The notes: a model not told the origin generated them from the sequence alone. A stretch of DNA of 64,000 nucleotides from CAYRGQ01 sp964423925 (GCA_964423925.1 CAYRGQ010000011.1:1-64000), one strand, 5' to 3'; counted from the stretch's first letter, positions 8,504 through 17,409 are shown. Made by a program: numbers and translations.

Positions 8504-9646
8504 CTATAATACGCCTTTGGTACTAGGCAAGACCATGCGGTCCACATCGCGGCGCACCGCCTTCTTGATGGACCTGGCAAATGCCTTGAATATGGATTCT
8601 ATTTTGTGGTGTTCGTTGTCGCCTTCGGCTTTGATATTCAAGTTGCACCTCGCACCGTCCGAAAAGGACTTAAAGAAGTGAAAGAACATCTCCGTGGGCA
8701 TATCACCGATTTTTTCGCGCTTAAATTCTGCATCCCATACGATCCAATTGCGCCCACCGAAATCTAAGGCTACCTGTGCGAGGCAATCATCCATCGGCAA
8801 CGTAAACGCATAACGTTCTATACCTCGCTTATTGCCCAATACCTGCAGGAACAGTTCGCCTAGGGCGATGCCGGTGTCTTCGATGGTATGGTGCTCGTCG
8901 ATATGCAAATCTCCCTTGACCCGAATGTCCAGATCGATGCTACCGTGCCGAGCTATTTGATCTAGCATATGATCGAAAAAAGGAAGGCCCGTATCGATGT
9001 TCGCCTGTCCGGTCCCGTCCAGGTTCACCCGAATAGCGATGTCCGTTTCGTTGGTCTTGCGGTGGTGATAGCCCGTCCGGTCGGCAAGTTTTAGGAACTC
9101 GTAAATACGTTTCCAGTCACCTGTTTCCAAGGCGACTACCCCCTCGTCTACCACGTGGGCCTCGGCCGCGCCGAGCGCATCGTTGTTGCGAAGCCATATG
9201 GCTTTGGCTCCCAAATTCTGGGCGAGCCTCGCGTCGTTTATGCGGTCGCCAATAACAAAGGAGTTCTGCAAGTCGTACTTCGCTGTGTCAAAATATTGCT
9301 CCAGCAGGCCGACGCCGGGCTTGCGAGTGGGCGCATTATCAGCCGGAAACGTACGATCGATGTGTTCGGCAGCAAATACGGCGCCCTCGGCAGCGAAAGT
9401 CTCCATCACGAAGCGGTGGACCGGCCAGAAATTTGCTTCCGGATGCGAGTCCGTGCCCAGCCCGTCTTGGTTAGTGACCAACACCAGCTCAAAATCGAGC
9501 TCGCGTGCGATGCGAGGCAGGTACTGCAACGCACCTGGATAAAACTTCAGTTTGCTAAAGGAATCAATTTGCTCGTCTTCGGGTTCAATAATCAAGGTTC
9601 CGTCCCGATCGATGAACAACACTTTTTTTATGATATTATCTGGCAT
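8504..9646 (-). CDS. hisB: Bifunctional histidinol-phosphatase / imidazoleglycerol-phosphate dehydratase
   Basis: A 380-residue two-domain enzyme for steps 6 and 8. The N-terminal HAD phosphatase (about 1-170) has the DRDGT motif with Asp13 and Asp15, TNQDG, and GDRINDARLA. The C-terminal IGPD (about 190-380) has the manganese motifs FDHMLDQIARHG, DEHHTIEDTGIALGE and EGDNEHHKIESIFK. The four-cysteine zinc loop found in E. coli HisB is absent: residues 95-110 keep FPAD and RKP but hold no cysteine. It lies 107 bp after hisC and 17 bp before hisH. Confidence 0.97.
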   Translation of the reverse strand: MPDNIIKKVLFIDRDGTLIIEPEDEQIDSFSKLKFYPGALQYLPRIARELDFELVLVTNQDGLGTDSHPEANFWPVHRFVMETFAAEGAVFAAEHIDRTFPADNAPTRKPGVGLLEQYFDTAKYDLQNSFVIGDRINDARLAQNLGAKAIWLRNNDALGAAEAHVVDEGVVALETGDWKRIYEFLKLADRTGYHHRKTNETDIAIRVNLDGTGQANIDTGLPFFDHMLDQIARHGSIDLDIRVKGDLHIDEHHTIEDTGIALGELFLQVLGNKRGIERYAFTLPMDDCLAQVALDFGGRNWIVWDAEFKREKIGDMPTEMFFHFFKSFSDGARCNLNIKAEGDNEHHKIESIFKAFARSIKKAVRRDVDRMVLPSTKGVL

Positions 9647-9753
9647 GGTCGTTTCTCAATATTGGGGCGCGATGCCCGCACAACGCTTCGGTTAAGCGCA
9701 CTGCAAAGGAACAAATCCCTTTCTAATAAAGCAAATCCGGTCATCCTGCCCAG

Positions 9754-10809
9754 TTATGCGTATTGCCGTAGGGCGTCTAGCAACTGGACATTTTCGGCCG
9801 GCGTACCAATGGTAATGCGCAGGCATCCCGCACACATCTCCACCTTGGACCGATCGCGAAGAATGATTCCCTGGCGTACCAGCTTCTCGTATATGCCGCG
9901 CGGATCCAGCGTTTTGACCAAGATAAAGTTGGCATCCGACGGGTAGATATGCTCGACAAAGGGGAATTCCAACAGGGATTTAACGAGCTGCTCACGTTCG
10001 GCCACGGTCTGCCGTGTCCATTCGTTGACTTCATCGATCCGCTCCAACGCTTTCAACGCCAAGTCTTGCGTAGCCTGGTTGATGTTATACGGCGGCTTGA
10101 TCTTGTTAAAGACCTCGATAATCTCCTCACTGGCAAATGCCATCCCTAAACGGAGGCCTGCCAAACCCCAGGCTTTCGAAAGGGTCTGTAGCACCACCAA
10201 GTTACTGTATTCCGTCAGCTCTTGGATGAACGTGCGTTGCCGCGCATAATTGATGTAGGCCTCGTCCACTACAACGATACCGTTGAAATTGGCCAAGATT
10301 GTTTCCATATTTTCCCGGTCTAGCGAGTTTCCGGTCGGGTTATTAGGCGAGCACAGGAAAATAAGCCGCGTATTGGCATCGATTGCCTCGGCGATGCCTT
10401 CCAAATCTAGCTGGAAAGCCGCCGTCAGGTTTACCTTTTTCACGGCGACATCATTAATATTGGCCGACACCTCGTACATGCCGTAGGTGGGCGGCACCAG
10501 AATCACGTTGTCAATGCCGGGCCGGCAGAACGCACGAAACAGGATATCGATAGCTTCGTCACTCCCGTTGCCCAGGAAAATATTGGGCACGGGCACGCCT
10601 TTTATCGTACTGATTTTTTCCTTTAGTACAAGTTGCCTCGGATCCGGATAACGGTTGTAATCGGTTTCCAGCGGCGAGCCGAACGCATTCTCATTGGCGT
10701 CGAGCAACACCGTCGCTTGCCCTTTAAATTCGTCACGGGCAGACGAATACGGCACGAGGTTCTTGATATTGTCCCGCAGTATAGTATTAATGTCAAATGT
10801 GTGGTTCAT
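9754..10809 (-). CDS. hisC: Histidinol-phosphate aminotransferase
   Basis: A 351-residue PLP-dependent class I/II aminotransferase converting imidazole-acetol phosphate to histidinol phosphate. The PLP lysine lies in QTLSKAWGLAGLRLG; DANENAFGSP near the start and CSPNNPTGN are typical HisC motifs. The ATG at 10809 is chosen because an in-frame start at 10857 would overlap rnz by 34 nt, while this one leaves a 14-bp gap. It is the first his gene; hisG and hisD, usually just upstream in Bacteroidota, are not here. Confidence 0.96.
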   Translation of the reverse strand: MNHTFDINTILRDNIKNLVPYSSARDEFKGQATVLLDANENAFGSPLETDYNRYPDPRQLVLKEKISTIKGVPVPNIFLGNGSDEAIDILFRAFCRPGIDNVILVPPTYGMYEVSANINDVAVKKVNLTAAFQLDLEGIAEAIDANTRLIFLCSPNNPTGNSLDRENMETILANFNGIVVVDEAYINYARQRTFIQELTEYSNLVVLQTLSKAWGLAGLRLGMAFASEEIIEVFNKIKPPYNINQATQDLALKALERIDEVNEWTRQTVAEREQLVKSLLEFPFVEHIYPSDANFILVKTLDPRGIYEKLVRQGIILRDRSKVEMCAGCLRITIGTPAENVQLLDALRQYA

Positions 10810-10823
10810 GGCAATAGTATGGA

Positions 10824-11753
10824 TTATCGCGCTTTCTCTGACGAAATAGGATACCACGATCCCTCCAGCGCGAGTTTGGTGTTTGAAAATACGGTCCTGC
10901 TTTCTTCCAGCAAGGGGTTTAGATCTTTATAGCGGGCGGAATAATGGCCTATCAGCAATTGTTGCACTCCGGCACGTGCCGCGATTTGACCCGCTTGCAG
11001 CGCCGTGGTGTGAAACGTTTCGGTAGCCCGATCCAGCATCTCGTGCAAAAAAGTGGCTTCGTGGTATAACGTATCCACGCCAGTGATTTCATCCACATAG
11101 CGTCCGGAATCAACAGTATCCGAACAATAGGCATAACTTCTTGGTGGCGGTGCAGGCAGCGTAAGATCTTGCCAAGGGTGAATCTTCCCCGCGTTATCCA
11201 CGTAGTCCTGGCCACGCTTGATGCGCGACAAGTGAGCAGGCGGTATGCCTAGTGCGCTCACCTTGTCCTTGTTGATAGACGGCAAACGCTGTTTTTCGAC
11301 GAACCTAAATCCTGTACAGGGAATGCGATGGTCGATCGGAAACGTACGGACCGCCAGTTGTGGGCCGTCATATATCACGATCGCTTCATTATCCTGCGTG
11401 GGATGAAAATGCAGGGCGTAGCGCAACACGGTTTGCGAGTGCCGAAACTGCAAGTCGAGAATTTCCCAAAGGGCCGGAGGACCATAAAGGTGCAGGTCTT
11501 CCCGGCGCCCCACCAAATGCATCGAAGACAACAAGCCCATAAGGCCTAGGTAATGGTCGCCGTGCAGGTGACTGATAAAAATATGCTTGATGCGGTTTGC
11601 CTTGATGCCGAAACGGGTCAGCTGCATTTGGGTACCTTCGCCGCAATCAATTAGATAAAACTGCTCGTTATGGTTGATGAGCTGCGAGCTCGGATGGCGC
11701 CCATACATGGGGGTGGCCGAACTGCTGCCTAAAATGAGGACTTCAAACTTCAT
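10824..11753 (-). CDS. rnz: Ribonuclease Z (tRNA 3' endonuclease)
   Basis: A 309-residue metallo-beta-lactamase-fold nuclease that trims tRNA 3' ends. The zinc motif is FISHLHGDHYLGLMGLL (HxHxDH), preceded by LIDCGEGTQMQLTRFG; later ligands are in YCSDTVDSGRY, LYHEATF and LLIGHYSARY. Length fits the short RNase Z form. The ATG at 11753 overlaps the STAS gene stop by 4 nt (ATGA), so the two genes are translationally coupled. hisC follows after 14 bp. Confidence 0.96.
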   Translation of the reverse strand: MKFEVLILGSSSATPMYGRHPSSQLINHNEQFYLIDCGEGTQMQLTRFGIKANRIKHIFISHLHGDHYLGLMGLLSSMHLVGRREDLHLYGPPALWEILDLQFRHSQTVLRYALHFHPTQDNEAIVIYDGPQLAVRTFPIDHRIPCTGFRFVEKQRLPSINKDKVSALGIPPAHLSRIKRGQDYVDNAGKIHPWQDLTLPAPPPRSYAYCSDTVDSGRYVDEITGVDTLYHEATFLHEMLDRATETFHTTALQAGQIAARAGVQQLLIGHYSARYKDLNPLLEESRTVFSNTKLALEGSWYPISSEKAR

Positions 11754-12133
11754 TCGACTGCATCACCCTCCCGCAGTTGTTTTTCGATTTCCGTCGAAAA
11801 AATCAGGTCTTCGGCGTTCGTCGTGTCGGCCAGCACGATAAGCACATCATCTAGCTTGCAAAGGCCGATCAGCTTGCGGACATCGTCATTCACATTGGTG
11901 AGAATAAACAACCCTCCGGCGGCCTTGCAGAGACGGTGCGCAAGCAATACCGTGCGCAAGCCCGAAGAATCAGCCTCTTCTACGGACGAAAGGTCGAGCA
12001 CGATGTTTCGCTGCCCTCCCGTATTGCGAAGGATGAACTCGGACTTAATCTTCGGCGCGATATCCCCGTCCAACACGGACACATGAGGCTGGATAACCAC
12101 GTATTTTTCATGTTTGTCGATGGTAAATCTCAT
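11750..12133 (-). CDS. STAS-domain protein, anti-anti-sigma-factor-like
   Basis: A 127-residue STAS domain. The motif EADSSGLRTVLLAHRL holds the conserved serine that partner-switching kinases phosphorylate in SpoIIAA/RsbV-type proteins. No anti-sigma kinase or phosphatase gene is near, so the partner is unknown. The 4-nt overlap with rnz and the short gap to purC place it inside the phoH-purC-STAS-rnz-his run. Confidence 0.85.
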   Translation of the reverse strand: MRFTIDKHEKYVVIQPHVSVLDGDIAPKIKSEFILRNTGGQRNIVLDLSSVEEADSSGLRTVLLAHRLCKAAGGLFILTNVNDDVRKLIGLCKLDDVLIVLADTTNAEDLIFSTEIEKQLREGDAVE

Positions 12134-12152
12134 AATTTCCTTCCTTGGGACG

Positions 12153-13106
12153 CTAGCTCCCTAACTGGGCCAACGCCTGATTTATGTTTTTCTCTACCCG
12201 CTCGAGCAGGTGGCTCTGTTCTTCTGTCCTTTCAAATGGCTCTCCGACAATATGCTCGTACAGTTCGATGTAACGCTCCGAAATGGAGCGCACCCGATCA
12301 TCGTCCATGTCCGGTACAACCTGGCCATCCTTTCCCTGAAAACCATTTTCAATCAACCATTTACGAACAAACTCTTTGGAGAGTTGTCGTTGTGGCTCGC
12401 CCGCGCCCTGCAACGCGTCATAGTCAGCCGCGTAAAAATACCGCGAGGAATCTGGCGTATGGATTTCGTCGATGAGGTAAATCGTATCGCCAAATTTTCC
12501 GAACTCGTATTTAGTATCTACTAAGATCAGCCCGCGCTCCGCAGCCATCTCCGTCCCTCGCGCGAAAAGGGCTCGGGTGTACTGCTCAAGCTGCACGTAA
12601 TCCGCTTCTGACACGATTCCTTGGCTCAAGATGGCATCGCGCGATATATCTTCATCGTGTCCGACGGCAGCTTTGGTCGTGGGCGTGATGATGGGTTGTG
12701 GCAGCTTGTCGTTCTCCTTCAAGCCTTCCGGCAGGGGCTCGCCACACAGGACACGCCTCCCGGCTTGGTATTCACGCCAGGCATGCCCGGCCAGGTAACC
12801 GCGGATGACCATCTCCACCTTAAAGGGGGCGCACATCTTGCCGATGGTCACATTGGGATCGGGTATGACCTCCACCCAATTCGGCACGATATCTTCCGTC
12901 GCTTTCAAGAATTTGGCCGCTATTTGATTCAGTACTTGTCCTTTATACGGAATAGCTCTAGGCAGCACCACGTCGAAAGCCGAGATACGGTCCGTAGCCA
13001 CCATGGCTAGGTAAGTGTCGGCAATGGTATATACGTCACGTACTTTGCCCCGGTAAAAGGCTGTCTGTCGGGGCAGGTTAAAATTCGTTTCTTTTATTGC
13101 ATTCAT
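12153..13106 (-). CDS. purC: SAICAR synthase (phosphoribosylaminoimidazole-succinocarboxamide synthase)
   Basis: A 317-residue ATP-dependent ligase joining aspartate to CAIR in purine synthesis. It shows FYRGKVRDVYTI at the N-terminus, ATDRISAFDVVLP, the substrate-binding stretch KVEMVIRGYLAGHAW, and LILVDTKYEFG with DEIHTPDSSRYF. The length is that of the longer yeast-like SAICAR synthases usual in this phylum. It starts 35 bp after phoH. AICAR is also released by HisHF, so purine and histidine genes in one run make metabolic sense. Confidence 0.97.
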   Translation of the reverse strand: MNAIKETNFNLPRQTAFYRGKVRDVYTIADTYLAMVATDRISAFDVVLPRAIPYKGQVLNQIAAKFLKATEDIVPNWVEVIPDPNVTIGKMCAPFKVEMVIRGYLAGHAWREYQAGRRVLCGEPLPEGLKENDKLPQPIITPTTKAAVGHDEDISRDAILSQGIVSEADYVQLEQYTRALFARGTEMAAERGLILVDTKYEFGKFGDTIYLIDEIHTPDSSRYFYAADYDALQGAGEPQRQLSKEFVRKWLIENGFQGKDGQVVPDMDDDRVRSISERYIELYEHIVGEPFERTEEQSHLLERVEKNINQALAQLGS

Positions 13107-13141
13107 GTAGATTGTTCAATTCTCGTGTTGCATGCGCGGCA

Positions 13142-14116
13142 TCAAATATCTCCGTATGCCTCCAATATACGCCTGACGAGTTTATGCCGAACGACATCGC
13201 CACCACTCAAGTGGATAATGTCGATACCGTCGATACCCTCCAATAGTTTGATGGCATTTTGCAAGCCCGATTGCTGTTTCTTCGGCAAGTCAATCTGGGT
13301 TATGTCACCCGTCACGATAAATTTCGCCGTCGGGCCCATTCGGGTCAAGAACATTTTCAGCTGCATATCCGTGGCATTTTGGGCTTCATCCAAAATCACA
13401 AAGCAGTTATCCAGTGTTCGGCCACGCATAAAGGCCAGGGGAGCCACTTCGATCGTTCGGTTTTCCAGGAACAGCTTTAGCCGCTCGGGCGGCACCATAT
13501 CGTCCAGTGCATCGTACAGCGGCCGCAGGTACGGATCTACCTTTTCCTTCATGTCGCCCGGCAAAAAGCCCAGGCTTTCCCCTGCTTCCACTGCAGGTCG
13601 TGTCAAGATAATGCGTTTGACCTCCTTGTTGCGTAGGGCCCGCACCGCCAGCGCCACGGCAGTATACGTCTTGCCAGTACCCGCAGGGCCGATCGCAAAC
13701 AGGATGTCGTTGGTATGGATACTCTCCACCATCCGGCGCTGATTGGGGGTACGAGCTTTGACGATTAGGCCACTTGGTCCAAAAACGATGGCTTCTGACC
13801 CCGCTTGGCCGCCATCTTTGCCCGTGCTGGCCGCGTCCTCGCGCGTGCTTTTTCCCGCTCGGCTGTCCGTTGCCAGAATAGCCTCAATATCGCGTAGGCT
13901 AATATTGTGGTGTTGTTCAGCGTGCGTCACAATGCGGTCAAAATAACCCTTAAATGTTTCGACGGCCTGATCATCCCCAAACACCTTCACTTCGTTGCCG
14001 CGAGCCACGATACGCAACTTTGGAAAATGTTGCTTCAGGATTTCAAAATGCTCATTCTGCGCACCCCATAACACCGCAGGGTTAACGCTTTCCAATATGA
14101 TATTGAGTTCGTTCAA
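13142..14116 (-). CDS. phoH: PhoH-like ATPase
   Basis: A 324-residue P-loop ATPase of the PhoH family, probably an RNA-linked ATPase or helicase; its physiological role is not settled. The Walker A is in FAIGPAGTGKTYTAVALA and Walker B in CFVILDEAQNAT, followed by FIVTGDITQIDLP. A TTG start at 14116 (LNELNIILES, the usual PhoH opening) is preferred to an ATG at 14179: a TATCTTTG promoter box at 14181-14188 would place the ATG at or before the transcript start. It is the likely first gene of the long his run. Confidence 0.9.
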   Translation of the reverse strand: MNELNIILESVNPAVLWGAQNEHFEILKQHFPKLRIVARGNEVKVFGDDQAVETFKGYFDRIVTHAEQHHNISLRDIEAILATDSRAGKSTREDAASTGKDGGQAGSEAIVFGPSGLIVKARTPNQRRMVESIHTNDILFAIGPAGTGKTYTAVALAVRALRNKEVKRIILTRPAVEAGESLGFLPGDMKEKVDPYLRPLYDALDDMVPPERLKLFLENRTIEVAPLAFMRGRTLDNCFVILDEAQNATDMQLKMFLTRMGPTAKFIVTGDITQIDLPKKQQSGLQNAIKLLEGIDGIDIIHLSGGDVVRHKLVRRILEAYGDI

Positions 14117-14180
14117 GTGTATCTTTCGCTTACTTAGCCTGTGTATTGCTGGCGACCTCACACGGCGCCAATGCCGCAAC

Positions 14181-14188
14181 CAAAGATA
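14181..14188 (-). promoter_or_regulatory. -7 box TATCTTTG for the phoH-purC-his run
   Basis: Exact TAnnTTTG match on the minus strand. It predicts a transcript start near 14176 and a leader of about 60 nt before the TTG start of phoH. Confidence 0.55.
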
Positions 14189-14316
14189 GGGATAAACCTC
14201 AAATTCTTGCTAGCTATCGGTTTAATTATTTATGGTCCAACGCGGGACGCCGTACCGAGCGCCTACCCCGAAACAGCGTTTGCTTGAAAGGAATTATAAA
14301 AACCAGTATATTGTTC

Positions 14317-14324
14317 TATTTTTG
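14317..14324 (+). promoter_or_regulatory. -7 box TATTTTTG for the SAM hydrolase gene
   Basis: Exact TAnnTTTG match; implies a 5' leader of about 115 nt before the ATG at 14445, long for this window. Confidence 0.5.
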
Positions 14325-14444
14325 CAAGTACTCGCTCTAGGGCGGGAGTATTACGCTATGCCTCGGCCATCCGGCCAGCTGGGCTTACGTACTATACCGG
14401 TGCTGGCCCTCGGGGCTCAGCGGCTATCGAATATTCGTTTTTTT

Positions 14445-15221
14445 ATGGGAGTTGTTACGCTTACGACAGATTTGGGTTATAAGGATTTCTACCAGGCGGC
14501 ACTGAAGGGCAGCTTGCTGAGCCTGTACCCGGATGTGCGCCTCATCGACATTTCCCACGAAATTCCGCCGTTTGACATCCAGCACGCGGCGTTCGTGATT
14601 AAGAATGCGTACCCGCATTTCCCGTCAAACACCGTTCACCTCGTGGGGATCGATTCGGTATTCCACGAAAACAACCGCTACGTGGCGCTCCGGTACAACG
14701 ACCATTATTTCGTGGGGGCCGACAACGGAATTTTTTCGCTCATCATGGATGGGGACGCGGACGAAGTAGTGGAAATCAACTTGATCCAAGACCTCAAATA
14801 CCTGCACTTCCCGCTGACGGACATTTTTGCCAAAGCAGCGATCCACCTAGCAAAGGGCGGTAAGCTGACCGAAATTGGCGATCGGATAGACGGCATCGTG
14901 CAGCGCACGGTGGTGCAGCCGGTAATCGAGAATGACAGTTTGCGAGGCAGCGTAGTGTTTGTCGATTCCTTCGGCAATGTGGTAAGCAATATTAGCAAAG
15001 AGCTCTTTAACCGCGTGCAGCGAAACCGCGACTTCGTCCTGTCTTTCCGCCGTAACGAAACCATCCGACAGATGAGCTGGCATTACAATGAAGTGCCTGA
15101 AGGCGAAAAATTATGCTTATTTGGAATTAGCGACCACTTGGAAATTGCCATCAATAAAGGCAACGCCAGCCAGCTACTAGGACTGCACCAGGGCGACTTC
15201 ATCCGAGTGGATTTCGAATAG
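14445..15221 (+). CDS. SAM hydroxide adenosyltransferase (DUF62 family)
   Basis: A 258-residue protein of the fluorinase/chlorinase fold family that hydrolyses S-adenosylmethionine to adenosine and methionine. The opening VTLTTDLGYKDFYQAALKG matches the SAM-binding TTDxGxxDxY motif, and the C-terminal domain keeps SVVFVDSFGNVVSNI. The ATG at 14445 gives the family N-terminus; a longer in-frame opening from 14232 would include the promoter box and 71 non-conserved residues. A halogenase would carry a different loop; the genomic setting offers no halogenation partner. It lies 80 bp upstream of yicC. Confidence 0.88.
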   Translation: MGVVTLTTDLGYKDFYQAALKGSLLSLYPDVRLIDISHEIPPFDIQHAAFVIKNAYPHFPSNTVHLVGIDSVFHENNRYVALRYNDHYFVGADNGIFSLIMDGDADEVVEINLIQDLKYLHFPLTDIFAKAAIHLAKGGKLTEIGDRIDGIVQRTVVQPVIENDSLRGSVVFVDSFGNVVSNISKELFNRVQRNRDFVLSFRRNETIRQMSWHYNEVPEGEKLCLFGISDHLEIAINKGNASQLLGLHQGDFIRVDFE

Positions 15222-15290
15222 CCCGTCAGCGTCTACACAAATGATCGGCTACCTATTATGGATTGGCAACCCGGTCTATCAGAAAATCGT

Positions 15291-15298
15291 TACTTTTG
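15291..15298 (+). promoter_or_regulatory. -7 box TACTTTTG abutting the yicC start
   Basis: Exact TAnnTTTG match ending 3 nt before the yicC ATG at 15302. If transcription starts 4 nt after the box, as is usual, the mRNA begins at the A of the ATG and is leaderless. Confidence 0.5.
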
Positions 15299-15301
15299 CA
15301 C

Positions 15302-16177
15302 ATGATAAAATCCATGACAGGCTATGGCGTAGGCTTTGCCGAAGACGACCGAATAAAATACACCGTCGAAATCAAGTCGCTCAATTCCAAATTCTTAGAG
15401 TTGGGTATGCGCTTACCAAAGGCGGTTTCCGATAAAGAATTACAGCTCCGCAGCGAATGCAGCAAACGGATTGAGCGAGGCAAAGTATCTCTGGGCATCA
15501 ACGTCGAGTATGCGGATCCGGCAGCGGAAGCCGCCGACATCAACCACGCGCTATTCCAAAAATATTACGAACAGCTGAAAACGCTCGCGGAACGTGTAGG
15601 CGATACGCAAGCCTCGCTATTCTCCCTGGCACTGGGTATGCCTGACGTCATCAGCAACGCCGAAGAGCAAGGAAGCGAGACCGAAGGTATCCTGTTATTT
15701 CGTGCGTTTGACCAAGCTTTCGCCCAGTTTGATGCTTTTCGCAAAGACGAGGGGCAAGTGCTGAAAACGGATTTGGCGAAACGCGTGCAGACGATCATAC
15801 AGCTCCTGGGCGAGGTGGAGGGCCTCGAGCACGACCGCATTCCACTCATCCGCGATCGTATTAGCCACTACATGGACCAAGTCGTCGGCAAGGAGCAAGT
15901 AGACATGAACCGCTTTGAACAGGAGTTGATCTTCTATATCGATAAGCTGGACATCACGGAGGAAAAGGTACGCCTGCGCAGCCACTGCGAATACTTTGCC
16001 CAAGCATTGGACGCCCCGGATTCGAATGGCAAAAAGTTGGGCTTTATTTCCCAAGAAATCGGCAGGGAAATCAACACCCTCGGCTCCAAAGCTAACCATG
16101 CGGGCATTCAGCAGATTGTCGTCAGGATGAAGGAAGAATTGGAAAAAATCAAGGAGCAACTGCTTAACATCTTGTAA
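15302..16177 (+). CDS. yicC: YicC family endoribonuclease
   Basis: A 291-residue YicC protein. It opens with MIKSMTGYGVGFAE and has YTVEIKSLNSKFLE, the conserved N-terminal domain, and ends with the DUF1732 domain (LGFISQEIGREINTLGSKANH). Members are RNases implicated in small-RNA turnover and stress adaptation. It is the first gene of a yicC-gmk-nadD run with gaps of 4 and 1 bp, a common order in the phylum. A second start at the internal ATG 15314 is possible but would lose the first four conserved residues. Confidence 0.93.
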   Translation: MIKSMTGYGVGFAEDDRIKYTVEIKSLNSKFLELGMRLPKAVSDKELQLRSECSKRIERGKVSLGINVEYADPAAEAADINHALFQKYYEQLKTLAERVGDTQASLFSLALGMPDVISNAEEQGSETEGILLFRAFDQAFAQFDAFRKDEGQVLKTDLAKRVQTIIQLLGEVEGLEHDRIPLIRDRISHYMDQVVGKEQVDMNRFEQELIFYIDKLDITEEKVRLRSHCEYFAQALDAPDSNGKKLGFISQEIGREINTLGSKANHAGIQQIVVRMKEELEKIKEQLLNIL

Positions 16178-16181
16178 AACC

Positions 16182-16769
16182 ATGTCAACTGGCAAGCTTA
16201 TCATATTCTCTGCCCCCTCCGGTGCGGGAAAAACCACTATCGTCAGGCACTTGCTCGACAAGTACCCCAATGACATCGCATTTTCGATATCAGCGAGTAC
16301 GCGTGCGCCCCGCGGCGAGGAGGAGCACGGCAAGGATTACTACTTTATGACCAAGGAGGAGTTTCTGCACCGCATCGCGAAGAAGGAATTCGTTGAATTC
16401 GAGGAGGTCTATACGGACACGTACTATGGCACGCTGCGTTCGGAAATCGAACGGATCTGGGTGGAAGGCAAGCATGTCATCTTCGACATCGACGTAGAAG
16501 GCGGCTTGCATCTCAAACGCAAATACCCGGACAATTCCCTGGCGATATTCGTGATGCCCCCCTCGCTCGACGTACTGGTGTCGCGCTTGCGCGGCCGGGC
16601 GACAGATAGTGAGGATAAACTCCGCGAGCGCATTGCCAAAGCGGAGAAAGAATTAACGTACGCCGATCGGTTTGACCTGATTCTGCACAACAACGAATTG
16701 CCTGCGGCCTGTGCGGAAGCTGAGAAAATGGTCTTGGGATTTATCAACGAGGGCCCCATCCACCCGTAG
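16182..16769 (+). CDS. gmk: Guanylate kinase
   Basis: A 195-residue P-loop kinase converting GMP to GDP. Walker A is in FSAPSGAGKTTIVRHLL; the GMP-binding motif is in STRAPRGEEEHGKDYYF, and the lid region is RLRGRATDSEDKLRERI. It starts 4 bp after yicC and ends 1 bp before nadD, so the three genes are very likely one transcript. Confidence 0.97.
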   Translation: MSTGKLIIFSAPSGAGKTTIVRHLLDKYPNDIAFSISASTRAPRGEEEHGKDYYFMTKEEFLHRIAKKEFVEFEEVYTDTYYGTLRSEIERIWVEGKHVIFDIDVEGGLHLKRKYPDNSLAIFVMPPSLDVLVSRLRGRATDSEDKLRERIAKAEKELTYADRFDLILHNNELPAACAEAEKMVLGFINEGPIHP

Positions 16770-16770
16770 C

Positions 16771-17346
16771 ATGCAACGAATCGGTTTATTCTTCGGCTCC
16801 TTCAACCCCGTCCACGTTGGCCACCTCATTATCGCCAACTACATGGTCTCGTTTACGGACCTGGACGAGGTGTGGTTTGTCGTGTCGCCGCACAACCCAT
16901 TTAAGAAGAAAGAATCCCTGGGCAATATGTACGACCGGCTGGAAATGGTCAACTTGGCCATCGAGCATGCCGACAACCTTCGAGCGAGTACGATCGAGTT
17001 TAACCTACCCCAGCCGTCCTACACGGTGGATACGCTGGTTCACCTGCGCGAACGCTACCCCGACAGGGAGTTTGTGCTGATTATGGGATCAGACAACCTC
17101 AAGTCGTTCCACAAGTGGAAGAATCATGAGGTGATCTTGCGCGACTACCAAATTTACGTATATCCGAGGCCGGGCCATGTCGGCTACCCCTTGGAAAGCC
17201 ATCCATCGGTAACGGTGACGGACACACCACTGATGGAATTGTCGGCGACCTTTATCCGCCAAGCCGTAAAGGACGGCAAGGATATCCGCTTTTTTGTCCC
17301 CGACCCCGTACTGGCCTTTATCGACAGCAAGGGACTTTATCTTTAG
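16771..17346 (+). CDS. nadD: Nicotinate-nucleotide adenylyltransferase
   Basis: A 191-residue nucleotidyltransferase making nicotinic acid adenine dinucleotide, the second last step to NAD. The adenylyl-transfer motif GSFNPVHVGHLIIANY (HxGH) is near the N-terminus, and the C-terminal LSATFIRQAVKDGKDIRFFVP carries the ISSTxIR-like motif. The ATG at 16771 follows the gmk stop at once. It is the last gene of the run; a hairpin lies 10 bp after its stop. Confidence 0.96.
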   Translation: MQRIGLFFGSFNPVHVGHLIIANYMVSFTDLDEVWFVVSPHNPFKKKESLGNMYDRLEMVNLAIEHADNLRASTIEFNLPQPSYTVDTLVHLRERYPDREFVLIMGSDNLKSFHKWKNHEVILRDYQIYVYPRPGHVGYPLESHPSVTVTDTPLMELSATFIRQAVKDGKDIRFFVPDPVLAFIDSKGLYL

Positions 17347-17347
17347 C

Positions 17348-17382
17348 AAAAAAAAAGCCCGAACCGGCGAACCGATTCGGGC
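17348..17382 (-). terminator. Intrinsic terminator, GH109-like gene
   Basis: The stem GCCCGAA (17357-17363) pairs with TTCGGGC (17376-17382), followed on the minus strand by a run of nine T. It therefore ends the minus-strand oxidoreductase gene; the plus strand lacks a T-run, so action on nadD would be weaker. Confidence 0.8.
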
Positions 17383-17409
17383 GTAAGCTATTCTACCCGG
17401 GTGAGGGGC

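Larger units (their letters stand above)
14117..14444. other. Divergent intergenic region, phoH / SAM hydrolase
   Basis: 328 bp between two divergently read genes. It holds the minus-strand phoH box (14181-14188) and the plus-strand TATTTTTG box (14317-14324). The stretch 14340-14440 is GC-rich with several short GGCC/CCGG-containing inverted pieces but no convincing long hairpin. Confidence 0.5.

Noticed and set aside
14117..14179. ATG at 14179 as the phoH start
   Set aside because: It adds a non-conserved N-terminus and coincides with the predicted transcript start from the box at 14181-14188.
14232..14444. In-frame extension of the SAM hydrolase to 14232
   Set aside because: The extra 71 residues are not conserved, and the TATTTTTG box lies within them.
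15305..15320. Start of yicC at the internal ATG 15314
   Set aside because: It loses the first four family-conserved residues MIKS; the ATG at 15302 fits better.
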